Below the pieces are notes generated by a model. It was not told the origin of the DNA. It did not search any database and was given only the letters and a program-made list of their open reading frames with translations. From contig NC_063071.1 of NCBI RefSeq assembly GCF_022605165.1, forward strand, positions 2,790,001-2,854,000: a stretch of DNA of 64,000 nt, read 5' to 3'. Of the stretch, positions 1 to 11,354 are shown one piece after another (the first letter of the stretch is position 1; every line of letters starts with the position of its first letter). The DNA comes from Purpureocillium takamizusanense. Taxonomy: Eukaryota > Ascomycota > Sordariomycetes > Hypocreales > Ophiocordycipitaceae. Made by a program: the position numbers and the translations under genes.

Positions 1-3000
1 GAAGAGAATGGCGCTCAGGAAGGCCAAAATCATCGCCTTGCGCTTTGACTCCTCCATTTTGTCCACCACAGTCTCCACCTGTGCCATGCTCTCGACAGCT
101 TGAACAATCATGAGAATCGGCAGAGATATTGTGTCAACAAGCTCGAAGCTATCGCCGGCATAGCAGCTCAGGTTCAGTCTAAGGACGACGTCGTTTACTT
201 GCTCCAAAAGCTGGTTAGAGTTGCTGAGCGCCTTTTGAGCCACATCTTGCGGATTTGCCACGTCATTTGCACCAAAGCCGTCAGGTATCGGCGTGCCAAA
301 ATCAATGTCAGATGCGTGACAAGCCGCCTTGGGGTCAGATTCCTGAGACGGGGCACAGTCGTGAATGCGGTAATAATCGCCCAACTTCGTCTTCGCCTTG
401 GGAACGCCGGTGTCGCTCAAGAGGTCGGCATAGAACGCACTAGATTTGTCTTCCCGTAGCGTCCAGTAGACACTTTGAGGGTAGGTCTCGTCACCCTGAC
501 CACGCTTGGAGTAGTCTGGGGGACACGGCTCTGACACGTTCTTATATCGCACGATTGGATGCTCGTCAAAACCTGGCCCCTCCGGTGGCCCCTGTGACCC
601 TGAGGGGGCGGCGCCTATCGCGGTGCCATGGCCAGATTGATCTGAGATACAGCCAATCAATGAACAATCTCGATAGCACTCGCCTTCTGTGAAGCAATAG
701 TCGCATGCGTTTTGGCGATTTGACGTTGATTCGTAAAGTTTGCAGTATTCGCAACAAGTAGTTGCCTCAGTAACGATGCAGGAAAAGTACTTGTCGCCGT
801 TTTTGTAGATGAAGTCGTGTACAGACTTATCTATGTTGTCGGCCACTGCTTTCGCATACGTTTTGAATTTGCCAGTATACCCATTGTTCATCATGTCGGT
901 GTAATTTTGGACAGATGCTGCCAGCATGCTGGACAACGCCTGGGCAATGTAGTAGCTCTTGCAATTGCTTGGAATGTTGCCGATATCTTTGTCAAGGTCC
1001 TCAATAGTCGAATATTCAGCTGTGCAAGGTGGTAGGGCTGTTGCTGGTAACGGGAAATAGTCGTCGTCATATCCCTCCTGCACGAGAAGATCCGTAATCG
1101 GTTGTAGGTCGACAGCCCAATCGACAATCCCAGCGAAGTTCAATCCCTCGTAGTACGCTGTACGGGAAGTCTTCGTATCCGAGCTCATGTACGCGACCCA
1201 CTGGTTTTCATCGTATGTCAAGATGTCCGAGTTACTATTGGTGTCATACCATGTGGTGGGTTTCACGCTATCCACGTCCCCGTTCAGAATCTCGTAGATC
1301 TCACCATCAGCGAGATACCCAGGCGCGCCAGTGCACCGCCCAGCCTTGGCTGTGGAGGCCTTGCCGCCGAAAGTGCACATAGGTCCTGTACAGCCCGGCT
1401 GCGTCATACCAAAAGAGCGGCCATAGCTAGAAACGCCAACTACAACCATGTTTGCGGGGACACCCGCCTTTGTTATCATTGCCAGAACATAGTTTGTTTC
1501 GGTAAGATTGACATGGCTCCGTAGACAACCGCCACTGGGACAGCCATCCTGACTCCATGAATTGCCGTAGTCCCATTGCCCATGTAGGTCGTACGTCATG
1601 TAAACGATGTAATCCAGGTGCTTTGCCATGTCTGCCACCGGAAAGGGACGGAGGTACCAAAACGAAGCCGGCGCCGCGATCGAGAGTGTCTTATCCTTGG
1701 GCAATTTCTCGCGAAGTGTCTTCAGTAATGAGAGATAATTGGGGCCATCCGAAGGAAATCCTGCCGGTATATCTGGAAGATCCGAAGCACCAGGATACTC
1801 CCAATCAAAGTCAACGCCATCGAGTCCGTTGTCATTGACGAACTGGACAACATTGTCCGTGAACAAGCCAACATTCTCGGGGTACATCGCCTTACGCAAC
1901 ATGTCGTACGTCTCGGGGCTCGTCGAGTATCCCCAGCCACCAAAGGAAACGACTTTCTTCAGACCAGGTATCGACAGGAATGAATCCCACTGGAGATATG
2001 TGTTGTTAATGTTTACCGCCAGGGATGGACTAATGGTCGCAAATGCCCAGTGAGCGTGTGTATATGACGAGTCGATGTTCAGTACTCGCATATTGAGGCA
2101 TGGTCGATCCCAGTTCCACGATTCATAGTACCCAATTTTGGTAAAGCTGCTTGGACCAGAGTCACCGGTCACGATTTTCGTTCCACAGTGCGAAATGCAA
2201 CCATTTTGTCCGGCTGCAGCGGTGCCCGGGTTGCCAGTTGGGCCACTGCTTTCAGTACAAAACTCTGGGGTGATTCCGCACTGGCCCCAGATATTGCAAC
2301 ACGAGTTTAGTGGGCACGGGTTCATGTCCGAGAGAGTGACTTTCGGATCAGGTTTGCTTCCCGGCTTGGTCGGTCCACAGACGGCATTCGAGACTGGAGC
2401 AGGCATTGGCACTGAGCCTGACGAGACGCATATGACAGTGCCGACTGTCAGGCGATTGCATCCGAACCATCCCCATGTGACTTTGTCATTGAAGGCGCTC
2501 AGATCCGTGGCCTTGAGTCCATTTTTGTTGGCGATGGCGTCGCATGTATCGCCAGACTGGACGGTGTACGTGGCACACGAGCCGTCTTTATTTGGCTTCG
2601 GCCGGACGTCCGGTAGCGTGCCTGCTGAGCAACAGACACGCTGGCCGACGGACAGACCGGAACACAACTTGGGATTGTTGTTGAACTTGGTGAAGTCGCT
2701 CCCAGAAATGCCGCATCTGGTAGCAAGTGAAGCGCAAGAGTCTCCAGCGATGACTGATATGACTTTGCAGTCACCGCGGGCGAAAAGACGTGAGGAGTAA
2801 GATGTGAAATTGCTCGTGCGCGAGGGTGTCGCCTCAGCAATGGAAATATTGTCCAGATGCCCCACGGTTCTGGAACCATTGATGTCAAAACAAGTAGCAT
2901 TGTTCCAAGCTGCCACAGCCTTCTGGGCCGTAACAAAGTCACCCACAGTGTCGATAACTATGCCGAACGTGTGATGTGATGTTCTTCCTTGACCACAAAT

Positions 3001-3582
3001 TTGGACAAATGTTGTCTTGGCACTAGTTTTGTATGACGCAAGGCTGTCGAGTACAGACGAAACGGTGACCTTATTGTCAATATCCGGCCCAGAATAAACC
3101 GCGACAACTATACCATTTTTGTATCCCACAACAAAGCTTTCGTCGCAAAACTTTTGAAAGTGGATTTTGACATTACTCAAAGCAGAGTCCAGATCAGAAG
3201 CAGAATGCTGACGCTGTCCAATGGCCTGGATATCCAAACTTGTAGTCTTCGTGCTTAAGGATATACCGCACGAGGTGTTTTTCTGACCAGTGACTTTATC
3301 CCCGGGTGCAGATGAGGCATTCAAGGTAGTAAAGTTTCCTGGTGAGCACGCACGCAGCTTGATATGGCTAGATGCATCGTCTAGAGGGGTGTAAATGGCA
3401 AAGTCTAGCAAGACAGGATCTTTGCAAACGTGAAGACGATCTGTCGATGTATAGACAGTCCAGTTGGAAAGGGGACCGGAGCAGGGCTGAGGACATGGCT
3501 GGAGCTGGCTATCCAGTGTATGAACTGTGGCCAAAAATCGGAACAGTAAGACAGTGTTCGCAAACGAGGACTTCAACCACAT
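1..3582 (-). CDS. class V (subgroup C) LysM/chitin-binding GH18 chitinase, 3' end beyond the window
   Basis: An uninterrupted frame runs from ATG at 3582 to base 1 (1194 codons) with no stop, so the C-terminus is outside the window. Residues 1 to about 26 form a signal peptide. A Cys-containing N-terminal module of unknown function follows. Two LysM domains lie near residues 271-316 and 331-383 (the second opens CATYTVQSGD), then a hevein-type chitin-binding domain near 420-462, then GH18 from about 480 to 830. The catalytic signature DGVDFDWEYP is at 588-597, with the proton-donor Glu at 595 (bases 1792-1821). A Cys-rich tail follows. In this family the enzyme is secreted and hydrolyses chitin; LysM-bearing members are linked to cell-wall remodelling or attack on other fungi (family knowledge). 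No intron is needed. It is divergent from the secreted-protein gene at 4369. Confidence 0.93.
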   Translation of the reverse strand, partial: MWLKSSFANTVLLFRFLATVHTLDSQLQPCPQPCSGPLSNWTVYTSTDRLHVCKDPVLLDFAIYTPLDDASSHIKLRACSPGNFTTLNASSAPGDKVTGQKNTSCGISLSTKTTSLDIQAIGQRQHSASDLDSALSNVKIHFQKFCDESFVVGYKNGIVVAVYSGPDIDNKVTVSSVLDSLASYKTSAKTTFVQICGQGRTSHHTFGIVIDTVGDFVTAQKAVAAWNNATCFDINGSRTVGHLDNISIAEATPSRTSNFTSYSSRLFARGDCKVISVIAGDSCASLATRCGISGSDFTKFNNNPKLCSGLSVGQRVCCSAGTLPDVRPKPNKDGSCATYTVQSGDTCDAIANKNGLKATDLSAFNDKVTWGWFGCNRLTVGTVICVSSGSVPMPAPVSNAVCGPTKPGSKPDPKVTLSDMNPCPLNSCCNIWGQCGITPEFCTESSGPTGNPGTAAAGQNGCISHCGTKIVTGDSGPSSFTKIGYYESWNWDRPCLNMRVLNIDSSYTHAHWAFATISPSLAVNINNTYLQWDSFLSIPGLKKVVSFGGWGYSTSPETYDMLRKAMYPENVGLFTDNVVQFVNDNGLDGVDFDWEYPGASDLPDIPAGFPSDGPNYLSLLKTLREKLPKDKTLSIAAPASFWYLRPFPVADMAKHLDYIVYMTYDLHGQWDYGNSWSQDGCPSGGCLRSHVNLTETNYVLAMITKAGVPANMVVVGVSSYGRSFGMTQPGCTGPMCTFGGKASTAKAGRCTGAPGYLADGEIYEILNGDVDSVKPTTWYDTNSNSDILTYDENQWVAYMSSDTKTSRTAYYEGLNFAGIVDWAVDLQPITDLLVQEGYDDDYFPLPATALPPCTAEYSTIEDLDKDIGNIPSNCKSYYIAQALSSMLAASVQNYTDMMNNGYTGKFKTYAKAVADNIDKSVHDFIYKNGDKYFSCIVTEATTCCEYCKLYESTSNRQNACDYCFTEGECYRDCSLIGCISDQSGHGTAIGAAPSGSQGPPEGPGFDEHPIVRYKNVSEPCPPDYSKRGQGDETYPQSVYWTLREDKSSAFYADLLSDTGVPKAKTKLGDYYRIHDCAPSQESDPKAACHASDIDFGTPIPDGFGANDVANPQDVAQKALSNSNQLLEQVNDVVLRLNLSCYAGDSFELVDTISLPILMIVQAVESMAQVETVVDKMEESKRKAMILAFLSAILF

Positions 3583-4368
3583 GATCGCGAGTTGAGATCA
3601 CTGCGACGCCAATTGACTTTGTTGAAGCTGTGAGAGAGCTCAGGTGTGTAATGCGAGGCACGGAGGGAATTTTGACGCGACCAGTGCTCACGACCAATGT
3701 CGAGTACCCTGCTTAGCGGAATATATCCAAATTCGATTTGGGTGTATTCATGTTACGTTCAGCACAATGTATGATTTGGAAGACCTAGCTCGTATCTGCA
3801 CTTGATCACATGCCACTCGCAGAAACAAGATGCAGCTGCAAGTGCCTTAGTATAGTACAGCGCTTAGACGAAGGCACAACTTCGTTGAGCATCATGTTTG
3901 CTTTACTATGGCCCGGAGGGAGGCGGGGTCTGTCTGTCACCTGCTTCGGTTTTATCCAGATGGAGGCCACCAACAGTCAACTTAAACGGGGGTAAATTTG
4001 AGAAAACGTTGTTGGGCCCAGGGGGTTGATCGAAGTTGGTGAGCTGATTTTCCATGCCAAGATAAGTCGGCCTGCAAAGGCTCACTAAGACCATTCAACA
4101 TTACTCAACTCAACCAACCTCACGGGACTTGTATCGGTAAGACGTCTAGTGAAACGTCTGGTCGTGGACGACAGTGACCTAGCAACTGGACCAGATTACA
4201 CATGCCCCATGCACCATGGCCAAGTGCTCCTCTTAAGATGCTCGGATATCGAAAATACGTTATAAGCTAAAGCAGGACGAGGCGACGAAATTGGTCAAGA
4301 CAGTCAAACTGCCACTCTGTGATTATTTTGGAGCTGCCGTCCACGTCACTGTCTAAGATTTTTCCGCC
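3583..4368. promoter_or_regulatory. shared divergent promoter region, chitinase / secreted protein
   Basis: About 790 bp separate the start codons of two divergently transcribed genes that both encode secreted products. I see no coding frame of protein-like character here. No specific operator was recognised. Confidence 0.4.
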
Positions 4369-5322
4369 ATGAAGGCCTTTATCCCTTGCCTCATAGTGCT
4401 CGGGACTTTTCTCCCTCCTGTACTTACATACGGCACCCGGGGTGCCATGGAGCGGTAAGTACACACCGCATATCTGATCCTGTGGATCATGCCCCAGCAT
4501 GACATGACTTGATGTGACTTACATAAGGTATATCTGGACTCAAGTATGGTCTACTACTATGCTTATCTTGCCGAGTTCTATACTGAGCCCGACCCTGCGG
4601 CTCGCAAAATTGGTGTTGGTTGTGTGGGCACTCGCGAGGATGGGCGGTGCACCTTCAACGAGTTCACTGAGTATATCTGGAAGCCATATCCCGAAAAGGC
4701 GGACATTCATCGCCCCAACGTGAAGATATTCACTGCTCTGGAGGATTTCCCAGCGATATCTATAGCAAACGCCTTCAATCGTATCTACAAATGGACAGGC
4801 CCTAATGGGATAGCCATTACTTACAACACGGATAATGAGCGCATCTGGGCGGGCTCGACTGACTTCTACGATGCTCTCGCTAGGGTAACGGAGCCGATTG
4901 GGACGCTCTCAAAGATGCCAATTGCGAGCAATGACCCAAAGGCAAAAGAGATCAGTCGCATCGTTAGCAAGGGAAAGACGTGTGCTGACACTCTTTATGA
5001 CCTGCGCTTTAAGGACCTGGAAGGTTTTCGCCTCAGAGCAGTGGCCATACGACTGGGCGTGGCGGGCAGCTTGATCAAAACGAACCCAGGAAGAGACACT
5101 CTGGGTCTTGTTGGCCCTTGGAAAAGTTGGGATCCGGGGGCTACAATACAGGCATTGGAAGATGACGAGAAGCAGCAGCATAAAGGCCACGACTACGCCA
5201 AACAAAACTTCAAGGACAAGCTGAATAGAGCTATCACGGCGTGGGCGAACGGCGGACAATCTGCGATCAACCACGTCAGGGCACTAGATGCTGCCAAGTC
5301 TGCTATGCAATTAAGCTGCTGA
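4369..5322 (+). CDS. secreted protein of unknown function
   Basis: Exons 4369-4454 and 4545-5322 join in phase (864 bp, 287 residues). The intron 4455-4544 has a GTAAGT donor and an AAG acceptor. The first exon supplies an N-terminal signal peptide (about residues 1-22, hydrophobic core CLIVLGTFLPPVL), which supports starting at 4369 and not at the in-frame ATG 4546. The mature part has a Tyr-rich start (MVYYYAYLAEFY), a few cysteines and no domain I recognise. It is divergent from the LysM chitinase and convergent with the ankyrin gene 178 bp downstream. Its position suggests co-expression with the chitinase (inference). I assign no function. Confidence 0.72.
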
Positions 5323-5499
5323 AAGGTGACAAAGGGGGCACAGATGCACAGCTGATGACGGCCTTCTTGATGGGATGTGAAGGGAGGAAGGGGAACTACA
5401 TAAGCGGTCCAGCGAGAGAGAGAGAGAGCCGGCCAACTGGGAGGCTGACGAACCAACCTACAAGACGAGCAACGCACTGCCTCAACCAGGGGAAAGAAA

Positions 5500-7197
5500 T
5501 CAGTACTCTCTGTTCAGACTTAGCTCTGGTTTTTGAGCCTGTAGCACAGACGCAGTCTCCCTTGTGGCATATTGTTGTGCGACATCCACTGCGGTTCTTC
5601 CCTCTGAGTCTTTGACTAGCGCATCGACGCCCTTGTTTAGCAGAAATGTCATCCTGCCTCTCGTCCTCGCTATATCATGCTTTGCTACTATGTGAAGCAG
5701 CGTCCTGCCCTTGCCATCAGTCTCCATCCATTTCACTCCGGCTTTGTCAAACATTTCAAACACCTCCGCATCCAGCTCTTCCTCGACTGGAACCTGCTTG
5801 TAAATTACTCGGCACATATATCTTGACTCTCGAAACTCAGAAATGCTCCCGTCATCGTCGAGGAATACTTCCATGGCCGACCGCCCCGATGCATTACGCG
5901 CGTTCACGTCCACACCCAGGTCTATAAATTGACGAAGCACGCGTCGGGCGACCTCGGAACGAAGCCGCTCGGCGAGACCGTTGGCGGCAAGATAATGCAG
6001 CGCCGTGTTGCCCCTACCGTCCGTGGCGAGTGGATTGGCCCCGGCGGCGATGAGCTCCTGAATCATGGTTACGATGCCGATTTCATCCTCCATATTGCTG
6101 AACCACTGGTGACGACACCAGAGTTGAAAGGCGGAGTGGAGGGGCAGCGTCCCGTGCCGGTCGGGTTTCTGAACTAATTCGGGGAGATTGGCAAGGACGT
6201 AGGAGAAGGCATTGTGGATCACCGGCGGCCGACTGCCCCAAGGCCACAGCCTATTCGCCTCGAGCATGTGGTGTAGTATGTGCTTTCCGTTGTCGTCAAC
6301 AGCAAGCAAGTCGGCATTGCGCAGTCGCAGGGCGTGGAACAAGGAGAGATCCGCATCCTCTGCAGTGACAAAGATCTTGCGATTGTAATCGTTGCGTTCC
6401 ACTTCCCCCAAGATGGTTCCTACCAGGGCGTCCGCACCCAAGCCGCTTCGACAGGCGGAGTGAAGGATGGTCCGCCCCTGTGGATCGCGGGACTCCAACG
6501 AGAGCGGAAAGTCTTCGTCAAAAAAAGGCAACACCTGTCCTCCTTCTTCAAAGAGAGAATGAATGACGCTTCGAGTGCCGTATAAGCGGCCCTGCGGGGG
6601 CGGTTCCTCGGCGTAACGGTCTTCCCAGGGAGGGTCGAGCTCTTCATCGTACGCATCGCCGGGAAAGGGATACCAATTGCAGCGCCCAAGAGCCTCTCGG
6701 TACAGAGCGTACGGGTCCGCACCTTTCTTGATCAGCAGTCGCATCACATCGATTTGCCGCTCTATCGCTTCATGGGTTATTGGCAACCTCGTCGCCTGTG
6801 AGACGGTCCGTAGCGGAAACCATTCCTGCCACTCGTCGTAAAATATCACGTTGCGCCAGGTAACCATAACGTCCCGCGTCGTCCAGCCCGTCGGAACCCC
6901 GGCGTCTGGGGCTGCGGCCGACTCAGACCTAATATTTGCCGAAATTCCGGCCTCGAGAAGGACTTCAAGCGCGCCCGTGTGGCAGGCGTCAGCCGCGGCA
7001 AGTACACCTTCGGGAGTGACGTGTGTGCCATCTGCGAGAAGCCTCTTCACCGCATGAGGGTCCTTTGCTGCGTTGACGAAAGGGTCATCGCCATATTTTA
7101 GAACCAGCGGGTCTGGGGGGTCCCATCCTTCATCTGAAGGCGGAGGAGGTCCGCATTCCAAGTGACCCCATTGATACGGCTCCTCGTCCTCGTCCAT
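5500..7197 (-). CDS. ankyrin-repeat protein
   Basis: Single-exon gene of 565 residues with an acidic N-terminus. Ankyrin-type motifs recur along the chain: an LLAAADA-like helix pair near residue 60, GRTILHSAC near 240, GKHILHHML near 305, GTLPLHSAF near 345, GNTALHYLAANG near 400, GRSAMEV near 440 and GRTLLHIVAKH near 500, ending in GRTAVDVAQQYA. The canonical G-x-TxLHxAA signature and the spacing LL..GA/VD are clear. Such proteins are protein-binding scaffolds, mostly cytoplasmic. No catalytic domain, membrane segment or targeting signal is seen. The ATG at 7197 is the first in frame. The partner is unknown. Confidence 0.88.
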   Translation of the reverse strand: MDEDEEPYQWGHLECGPPPPSDEGWDPPDPLVLKYGDDPFVNAAKDPHAVKRLLADGTHVTPEGVLAAADACHTGALEVLLEAGISANIRSESAAAPDAGVPTGWTTRDVMVTWRNVIFYDEWQEWFPLRTVSQATRLPITHEAIERQIDVMRLLIKKGADPYALYREALGRCNWYPFPGDAYDEELDPPWEDRYAEEPPPQGRLYGTRSVIHSLFEEGGQVLPFFDEDFPLSLESRDPQGRTILHSACRSGLGADALVGTILGEVERNDYNRKIFVTAEDADLSLFHALRLRNADLLAVDDNGKHILHHMLEANRLWPWGSRPPVIHNAFSYVLANLPELVQKPDRHGTLPLHSAFQLWCRHQWFSNMEDEIGIVTMIQELIAAGANPLATDGRGNTALHYLAANGLAERLRSEVARRVLRQFIDLGVDVNARNASGRSAMEVFLDDDGSISEFRESRYMCRVIYKQVPVEEELDAEVFEMFDKAGVKWMETDGKGRTLLHIVAKHDIARTRGRMTFLLNKGVDALVKDSEGRTAVDVAQQYATRETASVLQAQKPELSLNREY

Positions 7198-7451
7198 TGC
7201 TTTGTCACGGATTAGCTATACTTCGTACGGTTGTGATTCCTGGTGACGGGCGTTGCAGGTAGGAGTGAAGATGAAGGGCAAGGGTTTGAAAGGCTGTCAT
7301 ACCAGCGCGCCCTGACATGGAGCGATCACGGTCACGCGTCAAACATGAGGGGTAGATGGTGACCTAGGACCTGTTGGTGAGTGCACTTACCCAGAGACCA
7401 ACTTCAGTTGGAGGCTACGCTTTGCTAGGTGGTTGACGGTGATTCGTAACG

Positions 7452-7944
7452 TCAGTGGAGGTTGGCGACTTTGTACGATGCTCCAGTCGTTGACCAACGC
7501 AGATACAGCTTGGCATGACCAATCTCAACCAGAGAGCCAACAGCTTTTGAAGTAGGGGGGCCCGTATATGCACAGTGAGTGCCATGCATCTACATGTGTT
7601 GCTCCAAAATTGTGACGCATCACCAATTACTTACAGATTTTGTACGATCGTTCGAAAACACGGATGAGAGTGTGGGCATAGAGGCGGGCGACTGCCTCGT
7701 GAAAAGGGAGGGTCTTCCAGTGGCGTAGGACACCAGGCTCCGCTCTTGGGATGCGCATCCACTGCACCGTGAAAATGCCAGGTCCTGCGGCAACGCAGTC
7801 GGCCGCTGGGTAACGCGCGTCGTCGCCGTCGCTGCTGGTCCGCCACATCCCGTTCGCGCTGCCGTAGATGCTACACGGCACCCGCAGCATTTCATGGCGG
7901 GCTGCTTCCCTTTCAGCCGCCGGGAATACGTCAGCGTGCCAATA
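7452..7944 (-). pseudogene. two orphan exons of an unrecognised protein (5' part missing or unresolved)
   Basis: Two minus-strand exons fit together in phase: 7944-7635, entered by an AG acceptor and left by a strong GTAAGT donor, and 7543-7452, ending in a TGA. The joined frame gives about 133 residues of ordinary, amphipathic composition (for example FHEAVARLYAHTLIRVFERS, then EIGHAKLYLRWS). I could not find a first exon with a start codon above 7944; an in-frame TAG lies just upstream. Either an upstream exon escaped me or this is the remnant of a broken gene. No family is recognised. Confidence 0.35.
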
Positions 7945-9435
7945 CTAATATCTTTTTACCATCGAGCGGTAGCGATGGGTCTGAGTGATGCCGCATCCTT
8001 AGACTGCAGCCAACATCGCACGGCCACGCGGGCGTGGTCTGGTGGGGTCACGTCGGCCCTAGTCGGAGGCCGACGAGCCGATGATCAGTCTTGGCGATGC
8101 CTGGGGTGCGTTGATGATCAATATGTGTGACAGAACTGGTGTAGGGGTTGTTCGTAGGGAGATGAGGAAAGTGAGGCTTAAGGGGGACGAAGAAAATCAT
8201 CAGCGGAAGGAGGTCAGATCAAGTCACGCGGCGGCCTCTACAAGACGCCCATCTACCATGTCTAGATGCGACGATTGGATATTTGCAACGACCTTCCTGG
8301 CCGATCTCTGAGACGGGCGCTGCACACCAACACGGCATTCCCGAAAACAAGGTTATTATTCGTGCATCGAAGGATGGTAGCGAGGGTCCGCCGACACCAA
8401 CGTGATTGACGGACGATCGAAGCCGCAAAAAGGCCCCGCGATCCTCCAGCGCGGCAGGTGAGAACAGGCGATGATGGGTGGCGCAACTTGCAAGTGATGT
8501 TCAGGGGCAGAGAGAGCTGCCAAAGGCCCCAACCCAGCCAACGTAATGGAAGGTGGATACTGCAAAGGGCATGGATGGACCCGGTCCCCAGCGGCGCCAC
8601 TCACACTCACACGACTCTATCCATGCAAATAGACCCCTTCACTGTCCGGTTTTGATTGAAGTCCTGGACAGGCAAGCACCCAGCCCATTGGTTGGAAACA
8701 AGGAAGGAGGGGGATCGATGGTTGTTAACTTGCGGCATGTCACTGTACAAGTACTTATACCACTACGGAGACCAGGGCCTTTATCTGTGCCATTACTTGC
8801 AACCCAGGCTCGAAGGTTTCAAGTCCGGCGTTTGGTGTTTGTTGTGTGCCTGGTCACAGGGAGGGGGCGGCTCCATCACTCGCAGAACACCGACGACATC
8901 ATCCGGTGCAAGTCGGCATGCCCGCATCCCTTCAGCCGACCCACGACGCAAACAAATACCGAATATCGAGGGATGATGAATACTCGATCGAGAAGGCAGG
9001 GCCGCAGCCCGTCCTGGTTTGCAGGCGCACACCCCCAGCTGTTCGTAGCACCCGTTTACGCCTTCCCTGTCTTCCTTTCTCACACTCTAGCCGGCCCATC
9101 GCGCTTCTCCCAGCGGCCCGACAGCCGCACCTTGCTTTCCTGTTAAGAAAGATGTACGGCCGTTTGGTTTTGATCTCTGTGTTTCATAGGATCTTGTCTT
9201 TTATACCGATGCTCTGTCTCGTTCGCTTCCGCTGTCCTCGTAGGCGATTGGGGACACGACCTTGAGTATACGTAAAGCACCTACCAAGCTCCTTCCAATT
9301 CTCTCGTCATTCGCTCCGGTCTTCCATATCCGCTACCTATTGATTTAAGCCTCTGATACCCAATTCATTGTAAAATCGTTCAATCTTTCGACCTTGTTCT
9401 CTTCTCGTGCCTCGCCTCCACCCGCCGCCGCCGCC
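7945..9435. other. gene-free stretch, leader of the downstream gene
   Basis: I see no convincing gene here on either strand. The last 250 bp before 9436 are pyrimidine-rich (tctt/ctcc runs) and end in (CCG)n just before the start codon, typical of a fungal core promoter and 5' leader. Confidence 0.4.
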
Positions 9436-10358
9436 ATGACCTACTCGTCCACCTACAAGCCGCGTCCGTTCACCGACGTCTTCACGGGCGACACCGACAT
9501 CAACCGTCGCAAGTGCGGCCGCACTGTGCCCATGAAGGTGCTCATCCTTGGCCTCGGTCGCACCGGCACTGCCTGTTCGTTGCAACCCCTGGACCGCCTT
9601 GACCTTTCGTTACTGCGCGCGCTGACTCCAACGCAGCCATGCGCGCCGCCATGAAGCAGCTCGGCTACGTGGACACGTACCACATGATGAACTGCTCCAT
9701 TGAGAACCCGCCCGATGCCCTCATGTGGATGGACGCCCTGTGCGCCAAGTACGACGGCCAGGGCGTCAGGTTCACACGCGCCGACTGGGACCAGCTGCTG
9801 GGCGGCGCGCAAGCCGTGTGCGACTGGCCGGCGATTGCGTTTGCGCGCGAGCTCATCGAGGCGTACCCCGAGGCCAAGGTGGTGCTCACAAACCGCGACG
9901 TCGACTCGTGGCACGCGTCCACGATGAAAACGGTGTACTGGCGCGTCACGGACCCGGAGCTGCGCTGGCTATCGCACTTCGACTGGGCCGCCGGCATGTA
10001 CTACCCGATGCTGCGCAAGTTCTTCGACACCTTCTTCGAGGGCGACTTTCCCAACAGGGGCAAGGACGTGTTCCGCAGGCACTACGCCGAGGTGCGCAGC
10101 CTGGTGCCCAAGGAGCGGCTGCTTGAGTACCGCGTCACGGACGGCTGGGGCCCGCTGTGCGAGTTTCTCGGCGAGCCGGTGCCCAAGGGGTGCGCGTTCC
10201 CCAACGTCAATGACAACTCGGACTTTGTGACGCGGTCGCGTCGTCGGAACAGGAGCCAGATGTACAACGTGGCGCTGCGGTACCTGGTGTGGATGGTGGT
10301 TGGGCTGCTCATGTTTGTGGCTCTCCGGCGGCTGCTGGTCATGTACCAGCTCGTCTAA
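9436..10358 (+). CDS. fungal sulfotransferase-family (P-loop) protein with C-terminal membrane anchor
   Basis: Exons 9436-9574 and 9637-10358 (861 bp, 286 residues). The 62-bp intron (GTTCGT donor, CTGAC branch, CAG acceptor) falls inside the nucleotide-binding motif. Splicing restores GLGRTGTASMRAAMKQLGY near residues 39-57, which supports the model. Later blocks DWDQLL, CDWPAIAFARELI and VVLTNRDVDSWHAS are typical of the fungal Sulfotransfer_4 group, often annotated as NAD-dependent epimerase-like or sulfotransferase-like. A hydrophobic helix near residues 262-282 suggests a tail anchor. The family fold binds PAPS in true sulfotransferases; the substrate here is unknown. The start is set by a good context (GCCGCCATGAC). 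Confidence 0.85.
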
Positions 10359-11354
10359 AGAGGTGACGGCTTGGGATGCGCCTGCGCAGGAAAGTTCGGT
10401 TCCGCTTCATTTTGCCTGTCGCATCCGTGGATGCTAAATGTTCCCTTGGGTCTGGTTCGTGGTAGCTTAGAGGGCCGTGGCCACTACATCCGGCATGTAG
10501 GACGGCAGCTGTATGTTTCGCCGACGGTACATTATCAATAGAACCAGGAGATGCAAAGCCGCTGGACATGCGGGAGCCACTTATTGAGTCGCTTGCCTGC
10601 CCTTGGCGTGACGGTGTCACAGCCCATCTCTGGTGGTATTCTTGCGGCCACCAGTCCACACACAACGCGACAGTCTCGACGAGCAGGCACACCGTCCCAA
10701 CAATTGGGTTATCATAACTAACGAAATTACATTGTTGACTTCGTTGGTTGACACCTGTGAATTAAATTTAAGTTTCTTGTGTTTTGTTTTGAGGAGGGAA
10801 GTGCTTTTAGTACCGTAAGATCCGAATGCCATGAGGGGCGTGAGTTCAATGTTGCGAAAGGCCCTCTGAACGGGAGAACAGCGCGAGCGCCTCCCCCGCA
10901 CTTCTCTCTCGAAGAGGCCTGCGTGCTGCGAGAAGTGACTCATAATGTCGTTTACCTATGGGATGACCAAGAAGAATTGTAGCAGGCAGATATGATGGCC
11001 TTGTCACCGTCGTATTTCAGGCGGTCGCATGATGAAGTTTCGAACGCTTCGTGGTGTATAGACGGGGGTTGTGGCAGCGTGTGGCGTTAACTAAATTGTC
11101 TGCCCTTTCAAAGTTACAATGAATGATACGAGCATGGATGATGAAGCTGCTTCGACCTGTGTTGCTAGCAGTATCCCAATCTGCTACATGCCGTGAGAAG
11201 AAATCCCTTGACAAAATTCGTGACGACACTGCACTTTAACATGTAATCCCGGACTCCTAAATAGCATGTCTAGCGGTTGGAATTTTCAACAAGTTCCTTG
11301 CGGTTAACCCGTGATAGCACAGGTCAAATATCCATGTGCAGCCAAACTAGCCGA
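10359..11354. other. intergenic, no gene seen
   Basis: About 1 kb with only short, non-protein-like frames. It separates the sulfotransferase-like gene from the 3' end of the UstYa-like gene. Confidence 0.4.
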
